Assembly: GCA_050179685.1 (NCBI GenBank)
Contig: JBFXEW010000023.1
Coordinates: forward strand, 1-64,000
DNA: 64,000 nucleotides
Direction of reading: 5' to 3'
Source: GWE2-40-63 sp050179685
GTDB taxonomy: Bacteria; Bacteroidota; Bacteroidia; Bacteroidales; SZUA-534
The position numbers and the translations under genes are program-made. Below the pieces are notes generated by a model. That model was not told the DNA's origin. It did no database searches and worked only from the letters and a program-made list of their open reading frames with translations. Shown here piece after piece: positions 33,948 through 43,519 of this stretch (position 1 is the first letter of the stretch; every line of letters begins with the position of its first letter).

Positions 33948-34005
33948 AACAATACATAATAATTTAAAGCATCTGCTAACTAAAAAAAGTAAATTAATTA
34001 AAACC

Positions 34006-35211
34006 ATGCAAAACGCTAATAAACCCGGTTTTGAACATACCTGGCGTTGGTTTGGACCCAACGATCGCATAACGCTCGAACAAATCAGACAAACCGGTGC
34101 TACGGGAATTGTAACAGCCCTTCATCAGGTTCCCGTTGGCGATGTCTGGACCCCGGAAGCCATACAGGAAAGGAAAGCCCTGATTGAAAAGCATGGCATG
34201 ACCTGGTCGGTGGTTGAAAGTGTTCCGGTGAGTGAAGCTATTAAAAAGCAAAAAGGCAATTACAAGGAACATATCGGGAACTATAAACAAACGTTGAGCA
34301 ATTTGGCGCAATGTGGCATTTATACGGTATGTTACAATTTTATGTCTGTACTCGACTGGTCGCGAACCAATCTGAACTACACGTACAACGATGGTTCGCA
34401 GAGCCTTAAATACGAATATCCGGTTTTTGCAGCTTTTGATTTGTTTATACTCCAACGTAAAAATGCTGCCGAAGACTATAGTCAGGAAGTAATTAACCAG
34501 GCGACCCGTTATTTTGCATCGCTGAACGAAGCACAAAAAGCCGACTTACAACATACGATACTGCTGGGTTTACCCGGTTCGCTCGAAGCTTATACCCTGG
34601 AAGCTTTTCAGGCTGCTCTTGAGGAGTACCGGCTTATTGACAAAGCCAAACTCAGGGAACATCTCATTTATTTTTTACGCGAAATTACTCCGGTAGCTGA
34701 ACACGAAGGGGTTAAACTGGCCATTCATCCCGACGATCCTCCATGGGCGCAGCTTGGACTACCACGAATAGTTACGGGTTACGACGATTTAAAATATATT
34801 TTAAACGAAGTAAACAGTCCGGCCAATGGCATCACGCTTTGTACCGGTTCGCTGGGAGCGGGTTACGACAACGATTTGGTAAAAATGGCCCATGAGTTTG
34901 CCGACCGCATTCATTTTGCCCATTTGCGAAACGTTACCCGTGATGCCGGTCGCAACTTTATGGAAAACAACCTGTTCGATGGCGATGTCGATATACTGAA
35001 TGTAGCATCCTTACTTATAAAAGAAAGCATCCGTCGGAAAAGCGAAGAGCGCAGTGACTATAAAATCCCTGTTCGTCCCGATCACGGCTTTCAAATGCTT
35101 GGCGATATTGGCCTCGACAACTATCCGGGCTATGGACTGTATGGCCGTATGAAAAGCCTGGCCGAAATACGCGGTATGGAGTTGGGATTGCTGGCTTATT
35201 TTAATAAATAA
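34006..35211 (+). CDS. uxuA: Mannonate dehydratase
   Basis: About 401 aa from the ATG at 34006. An earlier in-frame ATG at 33934 would add 24 residues unlike UxuA and overlap the preceding gene. The protein opens HTWRWFGPNDRITLEQIRQTGATG, very close to UxuA, and carries VCYNFMSVLDWSRT, the metal-site HPDDPPW, CTGSLGAG, HFAHLRN and the C-terminal RPDHGFQMLGD. It dehydrates D-mannonate to 2-keto-3-deoxygluconate in glucuronate breakdown. A strong terminator follows. Confidence 0.96.
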   Translation: MQNANKPGFEHTWRWFGPNDRITLEQIRQTGATGIVTALHQVPVGDVWTPEAIQERKALIEKHGMTWSVVESVPVSEAIKKQKGNYKEHIGNYKQTLSNLAQCGIYTVCYNFMSVLDWSRTNLNYTYNDGSQSLKYEYPVFAAFDLFILQRKNAAEDYSQEVINQATRYFASLNEAQKADLQHTILLGLPGSLEAYTLEAFQAALEEYRLIDKAKLREHLIYFLREITPVAEHEGVKLAIHPDDPPWAQLGLPRIVTGYDDLKYILNEVNSPANGITLCTGSLGAGYDNDLVKMAHEFADRIHFAHLRNVTRDAGRNFMENNLFDGDVDILNVASLLIKESIRRKSEERSDYKIPVRPDHGFQMLGDIGLDNYPGYGLYGRMKSLAEIRGMELGLLAYFNK

Positions 35212-35314
35212 GACTTACCTCGCAGCAGTGTTGCCCGGGTATCAATGTAGAAACGTTTATTTTTTCGATGTAAGTATCGGAGCAAACACATGTAAACTTT
35301 CGCCGTCAAGAGAT

Positions 35315-35357
35315 AAAGGTTAGTCCAAAGGTTTTCTTTTGGACTAACCTTTTTTAG
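35315..35357 (+). terminator. Strong intrinsic terminator after uxuA
   Basis: 15-bp perfect arms (35315-35329 and 35338-35352, core GGTTAGTCC/GGACTAACC) with an 8-nt loop, followed by more T's. Ends the lacI-to-uxuA unit and isolates it from the susC operon. Confidence 0.93.
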
Positions 35358-35635
35358 TTTTAATACACCTATCCTTCTTAATGCATCAAAGCAACTAAAC
35401 CCGAACAGCAAAAACCAACCAAACACCAGTTTTCTACTACAACTCAATACGGAACGAGGTCGAATCCTTACACTTTTACCCTGTTTTAATTGTAATACAA
35501 TACCCAATTAAACTACAATTGGCACAAAAAAGAGCCTTATTGCGTAAATCCATATCGAAATTGAATAAAAAGTAAGCATTCCATCTATTTATACAATAGA
35601 CACACTAATAAACGATTACACGAAATAGTTGAAAA

Positions 35636-35654
35636 TGGAAATAAAATATTTCCA
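35636..35654. promoter_or_regulatory. Candidate operator upstream of susC
   Basis: Perfect inverted repeat TGGAAATA-AAA-TATTTCCA six bases upstream of the predicted -33 element of the susCD operon. A good place for an activator such as the HTCS, though HTCS proteins often prefer direct repeats. No second copy was noticed in the window. Confidence 0.45.
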
Positions 35655-35659
35655 CCTCA

Positions 35660-35689
35660 TTTGCAAAAATTTACACCTGTATAAAATTG
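35660..35689 (+). promoter_or_regulatory. Probable susC operon promoter
   Basis: TTTG at 35660-35663 and TAAAATTG at 35682-35689 (one mismatch to TAnnTTTG), separated by 18 bases. It lies about 100 bases before the small ORF and 235 before susC. Nothing else is seen in 35358-35635. Confidence 0.5.
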
Positions 35690-35796
35690 TACCTCAAACT
35701 TGATTGATTTGTCGTCCTCAAAAAAGAAACAAGTTTGTAAATTTAAGTACCATTAAAAAAGGTGTTTTATGTTTCAACAAAACCAATTACCAGAAT

Positions 35797-35901
35797 ATGA
35801 AGAAATCGGGTTTAACTTCAGTTACCTGGAGAGAAATTTCCATGGCAGTAATAATATCACTGGCCATTATACTGATATTAATTATTACAAAAGTTATATA
35901 A
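35797..35901 (+). CDS. 34-aa single-TM peptide ahead of susC
   Basis: A short frame from ATG 35797 to TAA 35899-35901. A polar head (MKKSGLTSVTWREIS) is followed by one continuous hydrophobic helix (about residues 16-32) ending in KVI. It lies 21 bases before the susC start and downstream of the predicted promoter, so it would be the first gene of the susCD operon. A longer in-frame start at 35704 would add an unlikely N-terminus. No family is recognised. It could be a small membrane protein or a translated leader. Confidence 0.5.
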   Translation: MKKSGLTSVTWREISMAVIISLAIILILIITKVI

Positions 35902-35922
35902 TCATTTAACAGACTCCTCACT

Positions 35923-38900
35923 ATGAAAAGATTTTTACTTGTCGTATTTATTGCATTCACCGGAATGGTAACCCAGGCTCAATTAAAAGTGAATGGTGTT
36001 ATTACATCTGGTGAAGATAAGCAACCCTTACCAGGTGCAAACGTTATCATTAAAGGAACCACTACCGGAACCATAGCCGATTTTGATGGGCGTTACAGCC
36101 TTGATGTTCCCTCGGCCGATGCCGTGCTTGTTTTTTCCTTTATAGGTTATACAAACCAGGAAGTGCCGGTCAACGGTCGTTCTCAAATTAATGTAGAGAT
36201 GATTTCCGATGTAGTTTCGCTCGATGCTGTTGTAGTGGTAGGTTATGGTACACAGCGAAAAGCAGATTTAACTTCTGCCATTTCAACATTAAAACCTCAG
36301 GAAGTGCTTAAAATGCCCGGTGGTGTAAGCGAGGCGTTGCAAGGTGCTATTCCAGGTGTAAACGTATCAGCCGGCAAAATTCGCATCCGCGGGGTAAGTA
36401 CGATTACCGGAAATTCAGATCCTTTATGGGTTGTCGATGGACTAATTGGAGGTTCAGTTCCCGATGAAAACGAAATTGAATCCATCCAGGTATTAAAAGA
36501 TGCTGCCTCATCAGCTATCTATGGTATTCGGGGTGCCAATGGAGTTATAATTGTTACTACCAAAAAAGGTAAAAAAGGGGAACCAACAATTAATTACAAC
36601 GGCTATTCAGGTACAGGAACTCCCTGGAATAAACTCGAAATGCTTGATGCTTACGATTACGGTGTTTACGTTCATGAACTTTTTTATAATTACTATGGAG
36701 ACGGTTACTTAAGCAACGTTCCTGAGAATGATTTGGAACCTTCACAACCCATAGCTAATACCGACTGGCAGGATGAGTTTTTCCAACGCAGTTTTTATCA
36801 AAAGCACAACGTTTCCATTAGCGGTGGAACCGATAATATGAGTTTCAGGACAGGTATCAATTACAGTGGAAACCGTAATTCTATAGTAAAAAGCGGTAGT
36901 GAGAGCAAAGGCATTTATTCCAATGTAAATTTTGAAAAAGGCTGGTTTACCCTGGGACAGAACCTAAACGTTTCGATGTACGACACATGGAATGGAGATG
37001 GCAACTTTTTTGATATGTTGCGGCAACCATCGAATATTCCGGTATACAGCGATACAACCGAGCACGGCTTTTATATTACCGGAACCAGTGCCGACGGTAA
37101 CGACATGGTAAACCAGGTAGCCCGTAATTACCTGGTTAAAAACAGAAATTCGAACCTGAATATTAAGGGGAATCTTTTTACTGAAGTAAACCTGTTTAAA
37201 TTAGTTAAATACAAATTTAATCTGGGTTTTGATATTTACCGGCAACATACCGAAAAAGACCGGCCAGCTTATGAACTGGGAAAGGAAAAATACGATGTAG
37301 ACTATTATAAAGAAGGTACAACCCGAACGGATCGTTATGTTTACGACCATACCTTATCATTCGACCAAACCTATGGGCAACATCATGTTACAGCCATGGC
37401 AGGCGTATCAACAGAGGTAGCTAAATCGCGTTCCTTTGGAGCTGAAGGTGAAAAAGATATTCCTTCCATTTTAAGAGTGCTCGATCAATACCAGGCAAAT
37501 CCGGGTATTTATGGAAGTGCCTACGAAGATGCCATGTTCTCAATACTGGGACGGGCCACCTATTCTTTTAAAGGGAAATACCTGCTTACTGCAAACATTC
37601 GTCGCGACGCCTCCTCAAACTTTTCAAAAAACAAACGCTGGGGAACTTTCCCATCGGTATCGGCCGGATGGCGTATAAGCGACGAGGCATTTTTCAGAGA
37701 TGCCCTGCCCTGGGTCGATAACTTTAAATTGCGTGCTACCTGGGGATACATTGGAAACCAATCTGTGGTTGATAGATATACCTATCAATCGGCGGTAAGT
37801 TCAGCCAATTTGTACTATACTTTTGGACCTGAACAAAATAGTGACGACAGCAATGCTCCTGCCCCATTAGTTCTTTCATTTGCCAACCCCGATTTGGGTT
37901 GGGAAACCACCCGCGATGCAGGAGTTGGATTCGACTTGGATATGTTCCGGAGTAAAATCAATATGGTCTTCGATTTTTATAACCGTCAAACTACCGATGT
38001 AATTTTGGCTCAGCAATTACCATTATCTTCAGGTACCCGAAATGAGATAAATGTGAATGCCGGTGAAATACGTAACTGGGGTATTGAATATGCAATTACT
38101 TATCGCGATCAAGCAGGCGATTTTAATTGGTCGGTTTCTCCAAACATTGCGATTAACAGAAATAATGTTTACGATGTGGGTGATTTTGTATTTCAGGGTG
38201 GTGAAACGGATAACGGATTTGTAACCTCTACCTTTACCGGCACAACTGTAGGTGAGTTTTATGGATACAAAACCGGAGGTTTATTTAAAACTCAGGACGA
38301 TATAAATAATTATACCTATACCGATGTAAATGGTAATGTAAGACTTATACAACCCAATGCCAAACCCGGTGATATTAAATTCCTCGATTTAAATAACAAT
38401 GGAAATATCGACGAAGGTGATAAAACATCTATTGGCTCTCCCATACCCACCATGTCAATAGGATTAAATATGACCTTTGACTGGAAAGGATTCGACTTTT
38501 CAATGATGTGGCAGGGCGATTTTGGAAACGATATTTACAATAACGGAAAAACGCTGATTGCTCATGGTATTTCGCCGGTAAACCAACAGGATATCATGCT
38601 CGATCGCTTTCGTGCCCAGGACATTACCTTAACCACACCTTCAGGCGAGCAAATCTTTCTGGCTGCAAATACGAACACCGATGTTCCCCGGGCAGTATTT
38701 GGCGATCCTAATGGAAATATGAACAAAGCCTCAGATTATTTTATCGAAGATGGCTCGTATTTTCGTCTCAAGCGAATCACTTTAGGATACACCCTTCCAG
38801 AAAATTTAATGAATCAGGCAAAAATTCAAAATCTGCGCTTTTATATTGGAGCAAAGAATCTAATAACCTTTACCAACTACTCTTTATTCGATCCTGAAGT

Positions 38901-39024
38901 AAGAGGAATGGAATACGAAGCAGGAGGAGCACAAATTAATCGGGGTATCGATTTCCAGCGTGCCTGGGGAAGTACCAATGCCGTTTTACGTGAATTCTTT
39001 GTGGGAGTGCAATTAACATTTTAA
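35923..39024 (+). CDS. SusC/RagA-family TonB-dependent receptor
   Basis: A 1033-aa outer-membrane importer. Signal peptide 1-19; carboxypeptidase-regulatory-like domain at about 22-95 (GVITSGEDKQPLPGANVIIKG pattern); TonB box region; plug domain with IRGVSTITGNSDPLWVVDGL and SAIYGIRGANGVIIVTTKKG at about 150-215; then a long beta-barrel ending in the aromatic VQLTF. It pairs with the SusD-like protein encoded 23 bases downstream to import oligosaccharides, here almost certainly xylan-derived. Confidence 0.97.
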   Translation: MKRFLLVVFIAFTGMVTQAQLKVNGVITSGEDKQPLPGANVIIKGTTTGTIADFDGRYSLDVPSADAVLVFSFIGYTNQEVPVNGRSQINVEMISDVVSLDAVVVVGYGTQRKADLTSAISTLKPQEVLKMPGGVSEALQGAIPGVNVSAGKIRIRGVSTITGNSDPLWVVDGLIGGSVPDENEIESIQVLKDAASSAIYGIRGANGVIIVTTKKGKKGEPTINYNGYSGTGTPWNKLEMLDAYDYGVYVHELFYNYYGDGYLSNVPENDLEPSQPIANTDWQDEFFQRSFYQKHNVSISGGTDNMSFRTGINYSGNRNSIVKSGSESKGIYSNVNFEKGWFTLGQNLNVSMYDTWNGDGNFFDMLRQPSNIPVYSDTTEHGFYITGTSADGNDMVNQVARNYLVKNRNSNLNIKGNLFTEVNLFKLVKYKFNLGFDIYRQHTEKDRPAYELGKEKYDVDYYKEGTTRTDRYVYDHTLSFDQTYGQHHVTAMAGVSTEVAKSRSFGAEGEKDIPSILRVLDQYQANPGIYGSAYEDAMFSILGRATYSFKGKYLLTANIRRDASSNFSKNKRWGTFPSVSAGWRISDEAFFRDALPWVDNFKLRATWGYIGNQSVVDRYTYQSAVSSANLYYTFGPEQNSDDSNAPAPLVLSFANPDLGWETTRDAGVGFDLDMFRSKINMVFDFYNRQTTDVILAQQLPLSSGTRNEINVNAGEIRNWGIEYAITYRDQAGDFNWSVSPNIAINRNNVYDVGDFVFQGGETDNGFVTSTFTGTTVGEFYGYKTGGLFKTQDDINNYTYTDVNGNVRLIQPNAKPGDIKFLDLNNNGNIDEGDKTSIGSPIPTMSIGLNMTFDWKGFDFSMMWQGDFGNDIYNNGKTLIAHGISPVNQQDIMLDRFRAQDITLTTPSGEQIFLAANTNTDVPRAVFGDPNGNMNKASDYFIEDGSYFRLKRITLGYTLPENLMNQAKIQNLRFYIGAKNLITFTNYSLFDPEVRGMEYEAGGAQINRGIDFQRAWGSTNAVLREFFVGVQLTF

Positions 39025-39047
39025 CCCGTTTTGAAAACAATCAGATT

Positions 39048-40790
39048 ATGAAAAGACTTATAACACTAATCGTTTTATTATCAGGATTAACTTTTTCGTG
39101 TGTACCTGATATGGACCTGGTAGATCCCAATAAAATTACCACCGAATCATTTTATCAAACAGAAGATGAATTGATTGGGGCAGTTAACGGTGCCTATAAT
39201 ATTCTTCAGCGTAGCGGTGGCTGGGGTCGCTACATGTTCTATGCCATAAATGGCAAAGGCGATGACTTTACTTTTACTTTTAAAGCATCGGCTGGTATGA
39301 AAGAAGTACCGCCCATGTGCAATTATACCATAACTGCCGATAATCGCATACCAACCATGGTTTACGAGAATATGTATGTTATGATATATGCGGCCAACCT
39401 GGCCATTGAAAAAATTCAGGAAGCAGACCAGGTTGAAAATACCGCGCTCAAAAACCGTTTGTTGGGCGAGGCATATTTCCTAAGAGGCCTGGCTTACTTC
39501 TATCTTACCATGAATTTTGGCGATGAAATCCCCTACCGCGATCAAACTCCGCAGAGTGAAGATGACTACTTTTTGGGACCTTTGGAAAAAGGGAAAATGT
39601 TTGATTACATTGTTGCCAATTTTAAACTGGCTGAAAGTTTATTACCCCAACGCTCGGTGATGTATGCTGATCCAGCAAATGTAGGGCGTGCCACCAAAGG
39701 TTCTGCTCAGGCATTTTTAGCGAAGGCATACATATATAAACCCATTTTAAAATGGGGTTCTGCCGATAATCAGTCGGATTGGGATGCCGCAAAAATTGTT
39801 TTGAAAAGCATCATCGATTCAGCAGAGTATGAATTGATGTATAATTATCGGGACAACCATACTGAACAATTCGAGAATAATAAAGAATCGCTTTTTGAAG
39901 TACAATTCTACAATAACGAAACAGGTGGATTCAATGATGTAGTTAGCGAAGACTACATTGAAGACTGGGGACAAAGTGATCAAAGTACCTGGCGCCAGCA
40001 GGAAGTTGGAATGATGGATGCTGGTGGTGATAATTCAACCTGGTGGAATATGCAACCTACCGTTCATCTGTACAATGAATTTGAGCGCAATGGAACCGAT
40101 TCCATAATTGACTCACGCTATGCCATGAGTATGTGGGGTCCCGATGGTGCCCGTTACCAAAAAGTAGCCGGTGGCCGTTGGACAAGTTACACCTCCTGGT
40201 TAAGCGGAGCCAATGCAATTCATCAGGGCGAATGGTTTGGAACCCGTAAATACTGTGGCGATGTAGCAACTACCGATTGGGAAACAGGAATTAACGACAG
40301 GTTAATACGTTATTCAGACATTTTGCTTATGTATGCCGAGTGTCTGCTCGAAACCAGCGATCCGATAGGAGCTGCTACCTATATTAATATGGTTCGCGCA
40401 CGTAGTAACCATAACCTGAATATTACAGAAGATGGTGCTGATTCCCGAATGTTATATGCCGTTCAGGAAGGGATTTTACCTACCGTTGAAGACTTAATTG
40501 CTGCAGCACCAACCATCAACGGAGTAGTTATAAACAACCTTCATCGTGCCTTGCGACACGAACGTGCAGTAGAACTTTTTGCCGAGGGCTGGAGGTTTTT
40601 CGACCTGCTTCGTTGGAGTGTCACGCCAAGCCATCAGGGTGATAATGTTCTCGAGCCCCTGCGTAATAAAGAACTTGATTCTGAAGGAAACTTATTATAT
40701 GGCTATTCCGATAACAAAAACGAATTTATGCCAATTCCGGCTACAGAATTAGCAATCAATAATAAGATGAGAGGCAATATTGCTAACTAA
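39048..40790 (+). CDS. SusD/RagB-family glycan-binding lipoprotein
   Basis: A 580-aa surface lipoprotein with lipobox LTFSC (Cys18). It shows the SusD N-terminal wording (ITTESFYQTEDELIGAVNGAYNIL), TPR-like helices (LLGEAYFLRGLAYFYL) and the C-terminal RALRHERAVELFAEGWRFFDLLRW. It caps the SusC barrel and hands over glycans. It lies directly after susC, and its stop is 19 bases before the ATG of the GH10 gene. Confidence 0.97.
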   Translation: MKRLITLIVLLSGLTFSCVPDMDLVDPNKITTESFYQTEDELIGAVNGAYNILQRSGGWGRYMFYAINGKGDDFTFTFKASAGMKEVPPMCNYTITADNRIPTMVYENMYVMIYAANLAIEKIQEADQVENTALKNRLLGEAYFLRGLAYFYLTMNFGDEIPYRDQTPQSEDDYFLGPLEKGKMFDYIVANFKLAESLLPQRSVMYADPANVGRATKGSAQAFLAKAYIYKPILKWGSADNQSDWDAAKIVLKSIIDSAEYELMYNYRDNHTEQFENNKESLFEVQFYNNETGGFNDVVSEDYIEDWGQSDQSTWRQQEVGMMDAGGDNSTWWNMQPTVHLYNEFERNGTDSIIDSRYAMSMWGPDGARYQKVAGGRWTSYTSWLSGANAIHQGEWFGTRKYCGDVATTDWETGINDRLIRYSDILLMYAECLLETSDPIGAATYINMVRARSNHNLNITEDGADSRMLYAVQEGILPTVEDLIAAAPTINGVVINNLHRALRHERAVELFAEGWRFFDLLRWSVTPSHQGDNVLEPLRNKELDSEGNLLYGYSDNKNEFMPIPATELAINNKMRGNIAN

Positions 40791-40809
40791 AAAAGCTAAA
40801 AAATTACCA

Positions 40810-42165
40810 ATGAAACAAAATTTAATTATCATCATTCTATTTATATTAGGAACTTATTTCCAGGCTAATGCGCAGGATTCCCTGCGTCTTTACCTGGGTG
40901 ATATTCCCGAAAAATATTTTGGAACGGCTGTTGCCGATGCAAGTAACGAAGCATTTTTTCAAACCATGTACAACTTGCCGGGAAGAACCTATACCAAAAA
41001 AATTATCTATAATTTTAATGCACTAACAGCCGGAAACGAAATGAAGTTTTATGCCATTCATCCCCAGCCCGATGTTTTTGCATTGGATGATGGTGATAAA
41101 CTTTGCTATTTTGGCGAACAACACGGCCTACTACCCCGGGGTCATACCTTAGTCTGGCATGCCCAATTACCCTCGTGGCTGGGAGCCGGAACAAGTGGCT
41201 ACGAAAACAATAACGGATATACCCGCGATTCACTGCTTTCCATTTTAAAACATCATATCACCACCATAGTCACACACTATAAAGGTCGTATTAAAGAATG
41301 GGATGTGGTAAATGAACCTTTTGAAGGCGATGGTTCTCTGCGCAAATCAATTTGGCAACAGGTTATTGGCGATGAATACATCGATTCCGCGTTTGTTTGG
41401 GCTCATCAGGCCGACCCCGATGCTATTCTGGTATTAAATGAATATGGCGCTGAACCCTGGGGTACCAGCAAATCGAACGGTATGTTTAATAAAATAAAAT
41501 CATTGGTTGAGAACGGAATACCGGTTCATGCAGCAGGTTTTCAATGTCACGCAACACTCGGACAAAGCAATTTCACCATGATAAAAAATAATATGGAAAG
41601 ATATCATGAAATTGGTGTGAGTTGTGTAATTACCGAACTCGATATTCGTATTCCTGCCAGCCAGATGGGAACGCAATCAGCCTGGGATGCTCAAGCCGCT
41701 GACTATGTAAACTATGTAAAATTAATGACCGAAACCGATTACTGTCACGGAATAGTGGTATGGGGTTTTACCGATAAATATTCCTGGATACCTGCACATA
41801 CCAATTATACTGCAGGAGAAGCCTGTTTATTTAACGACCTTTTAAATCCTAAACCGGCTTATTATGCTATTGAAGATTATTTTAGAGCTTACTTAGGTTA
41901 TGATGGAGTAAATCAGGAACTTAAATACAAACCCTTTGAACTGATTACAAAGTATAATGAACTTTATATTCACCTGCTCAATCCTGCTTTTACAATAAAA
42001 CAAGCCCGGATTTTCAATACTATAGGCCAGCAGGTCGATGTAATTTCAGCTCAACAACTGGTTGGTACAAGTTATCCGCTATCCCATCTGAATAACGGTG
42101 TTTATATTCTCGTAATTACCGATGGAACTAATCAGAATCACGCAACACGCTTTTTTAAACAATAA
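40810..42165 (+). CDS. GH10 endo-xylanase with T9SS sorting domain
   Basis: About 451 aa from the ATG at 40810, which gives a proper signal peptide (KQNLIIIILFILGTYFQANAQ); an upstream start at 40780 would overlap susD. The GH10 barrel carries HTLVWHAQLPSW, the acid/base Glu in DVVNEPF and the nucleophile in ITELDIR. The last 75 residues form a type A T9SS C-terminal domain (RIFNTIGQQV, NNGVYILVITDG), so the enzyme is exported through the outer membrane and probably anchored on the cell surface. Confidence 0.93.
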   Translation: MKQNLIIIILFILGTYFQANAQDSLRLYLGDIPEKYFGTAVADASNEAFFQTMYNLPGRTYTKKIIYNFNALTAGNEMKFYAIHPQPDVFALDDGDKLCYFGEQHGLLPRGHTLVWHAQLPSWLGAGTSGYENNNGYTRDSLLSILKHHITTIVTHYKGRIKEWDVVNEPFEGDGSLRKSIWQQVIGDEYIDSAFVWAHQADPDAILVLNEYGAEPWGTSKSNGMFNKIKSLVENGIPVHAAGFQCHATLGQSNFTMIKNNMERYHEIGVSCVITELDIRIPASQMGTQSAWDAQAADYVNYVKLMTETDYCHGIVVWGFTDKYSWIPAHTNYTAGEACLFNDLLNPKPAYYAIEDYFRAYLGYDGVNQELKYKPFELITKYNELYIHLLNPAFTIKQARIFNTIGQQVDVISAQQLVGTSYPLSHLNNGVYILVITDGTNQNHATRFFKQ

Positions 42166-42192
42166 TTATTTATTAACTAAATTTTATGTATT

Positions 42193-43383
42193 ATGAAAAA
42201 ACTTACTTTTTTATTGCTGACGCTTGGCTTGTTTCTTTTTGCCAATGCACAAAATGAAGTTATAATTGACTATGGCTTCGAAGAAGGACAGGAAATTGAC
42301 AGCTGGGCATCCAGCGCTCTTACCTGGGAAACTGACAACATGGGTGAAGCACTCACCGGTGAAGGATGTATGAAAGCAACCGTAACCGATGTTGCAGGTT
42401 TGGATCCATGGTCATTGCAATGGGTAGCTCAAGGTATCAGTGTAGAACAAATTTGTTACCGCTACACTGTTTGGACTAAAGCAGAAAACTTAACCGGTAC
42501 TGATAAAGAAGGTAATACAGTTGATGCTACGATAAATATTACCGCTGGTAACTATTTATATGCTGATCGTGGATCACAATATGGTGTTCCGGCAACATTA
42601 GACTGGACAAAAACAACCCTAATGATTGATCTTACTCCTGAAGAAATCTTTACATCCTTCGGTGCCGAAGCCGCTGGTGACAATTGGCAGGCTTACTTAA
42701 CAGAAGCAGGTATTACTCATGCCATGCGTTTGCCTATTCACTTTGGTGCCAACAACAATGTGGTTTATGTTGACGACATAAAAGTTATTGAATCAAATTT
42801 AGGAGATGCCTACATGACCAACGGTACCACTATGATTCTCGATTTCTTTTTCCAAATGGAAGATGCCGGAGTTGATGTTTCTGCATTTACCATTACTGTA
42901 GATGGAACTGAGGTAGCTGCTACTGCTTATGAACTCGATGCTGATACGCAAACCAAATTAACGTTAACTTTAGAATCGGCCGTAGCTAAAGATGCAGTGG
43001 TTGTTGTTACTGTTGATGATCCTTCTGCCACTGGTCTTCTTTACGTAGGTGATGGTCCTTCATCTAATGTTGCTGAAGGTTACCTTCCTATGTTAAACGA
43101 ACTGGTTAACACTGCAAATATTACTACCAGCATTAACGATGCTAAAGCAGAAGCTCAAATTCGCATGTTCCCTAACCCGGTTAAAAACGAATTGACTATT
43201 GAGAGCAATGCAAGAATTAATAAAGTTGTCATTTTTGATTTAACCGGTAAGATGGTAGCTGAAAAGAATTATCAAAGCATTGAAAATGCAAAAGTAGATG
43301 TTTCTGATTTAATCTCAGGAGTTTACATGATACAAGTGTCTCACGACAATGGAAATGTTACTTCAAAGAAGCTGATTAAGTAA
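42193..43383 (+). CDS. Secreted CBM-like protein with T9SS sorting domain
   Basis: A 396-aa protein with a signal peptide (1-19) and no recognised catalytic domain. Residues 20-200 look like a jelly-roll carbohydrate-binding module of the CBM4/9/22 kind (YGFEEGQEIDSW start, VYVDDIKVIE end). Residues 205-300 resemble an Ig-like domain with VDGTEV and AVVVVTVDD strands. Residues 320-396 are a T9SS type A domain (MFPNPVKNELTI, ISGVYMIQVSH). It sits between two xylanase-type genes, so a surface xylan-binding role is likely. The CBM family is not certain. Confidence 0.72.
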   Translation: MKKLTFLLLTLGLFLFANAQNEVIIDYGFEEGQEIDSWASSALTWETDNMGEALTGEGCMKATVTDVAGLDPWSLQWVAQGISVEQICYRYTVWTKAENLTGTDKEGNTVDATINITAGNYLYADRGSQYGVPATLDWTKTTLMIDLTPEEIFTSFGAEAAGDNWQAYLTEAGITHAMRLPIHFGANNNVVYVDDIKVIESNLGDAYMTNGTTMILDFFFQMEDAGVDVSAFTITVDGTEVAATAYELDADTQTKLTLTLESAVAKDAVVVVTVDDPSATGLLYVGDGPSSNVAEGYLPMLNELVNTANITTSINDAKAEAQIRMFPNPVKNELTIESNARINKVVIFDLTGKMVAEKNYQSIENAKVDVSDLISGVYMIQVSHDNGNVTSKKLIK

Positions 43384-43415
43384 TTCAATCATTTTGCTTT
43401 TTAAATAATGAATAT

Positions 43416-43450
43416 GAGGCTGTTATTTTAAATAAAGTAACAGCCTCTTT
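43416..43450 (+). terminator. Intrinsic terminator
   Basis: 10-bp arms GAGGCTGTTA (43416-43425) and TAACAGCCTC (43438-43447) followed by TTTCTCC. It separates the susCD-GH10-CBM group from the GH35 gene. The wording resembles the ends of the MITE-like repeat. Confidence 0.8.
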
Positions 43451-43519
43451 CTCCTAAACTATACACTTTATTCAATTCATAATAAACATTTTAACGTCAT
43501 TACACCTAAGAACTATCCG

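Noticed and set aside
33934..34005. Longer N-terminus for mannonate dehydratase
   Set aside because: It would overlap the aldo/keto reductase gene, and the extra residues do not resemble UxuA, whose family begins close to the ATG at 34006.
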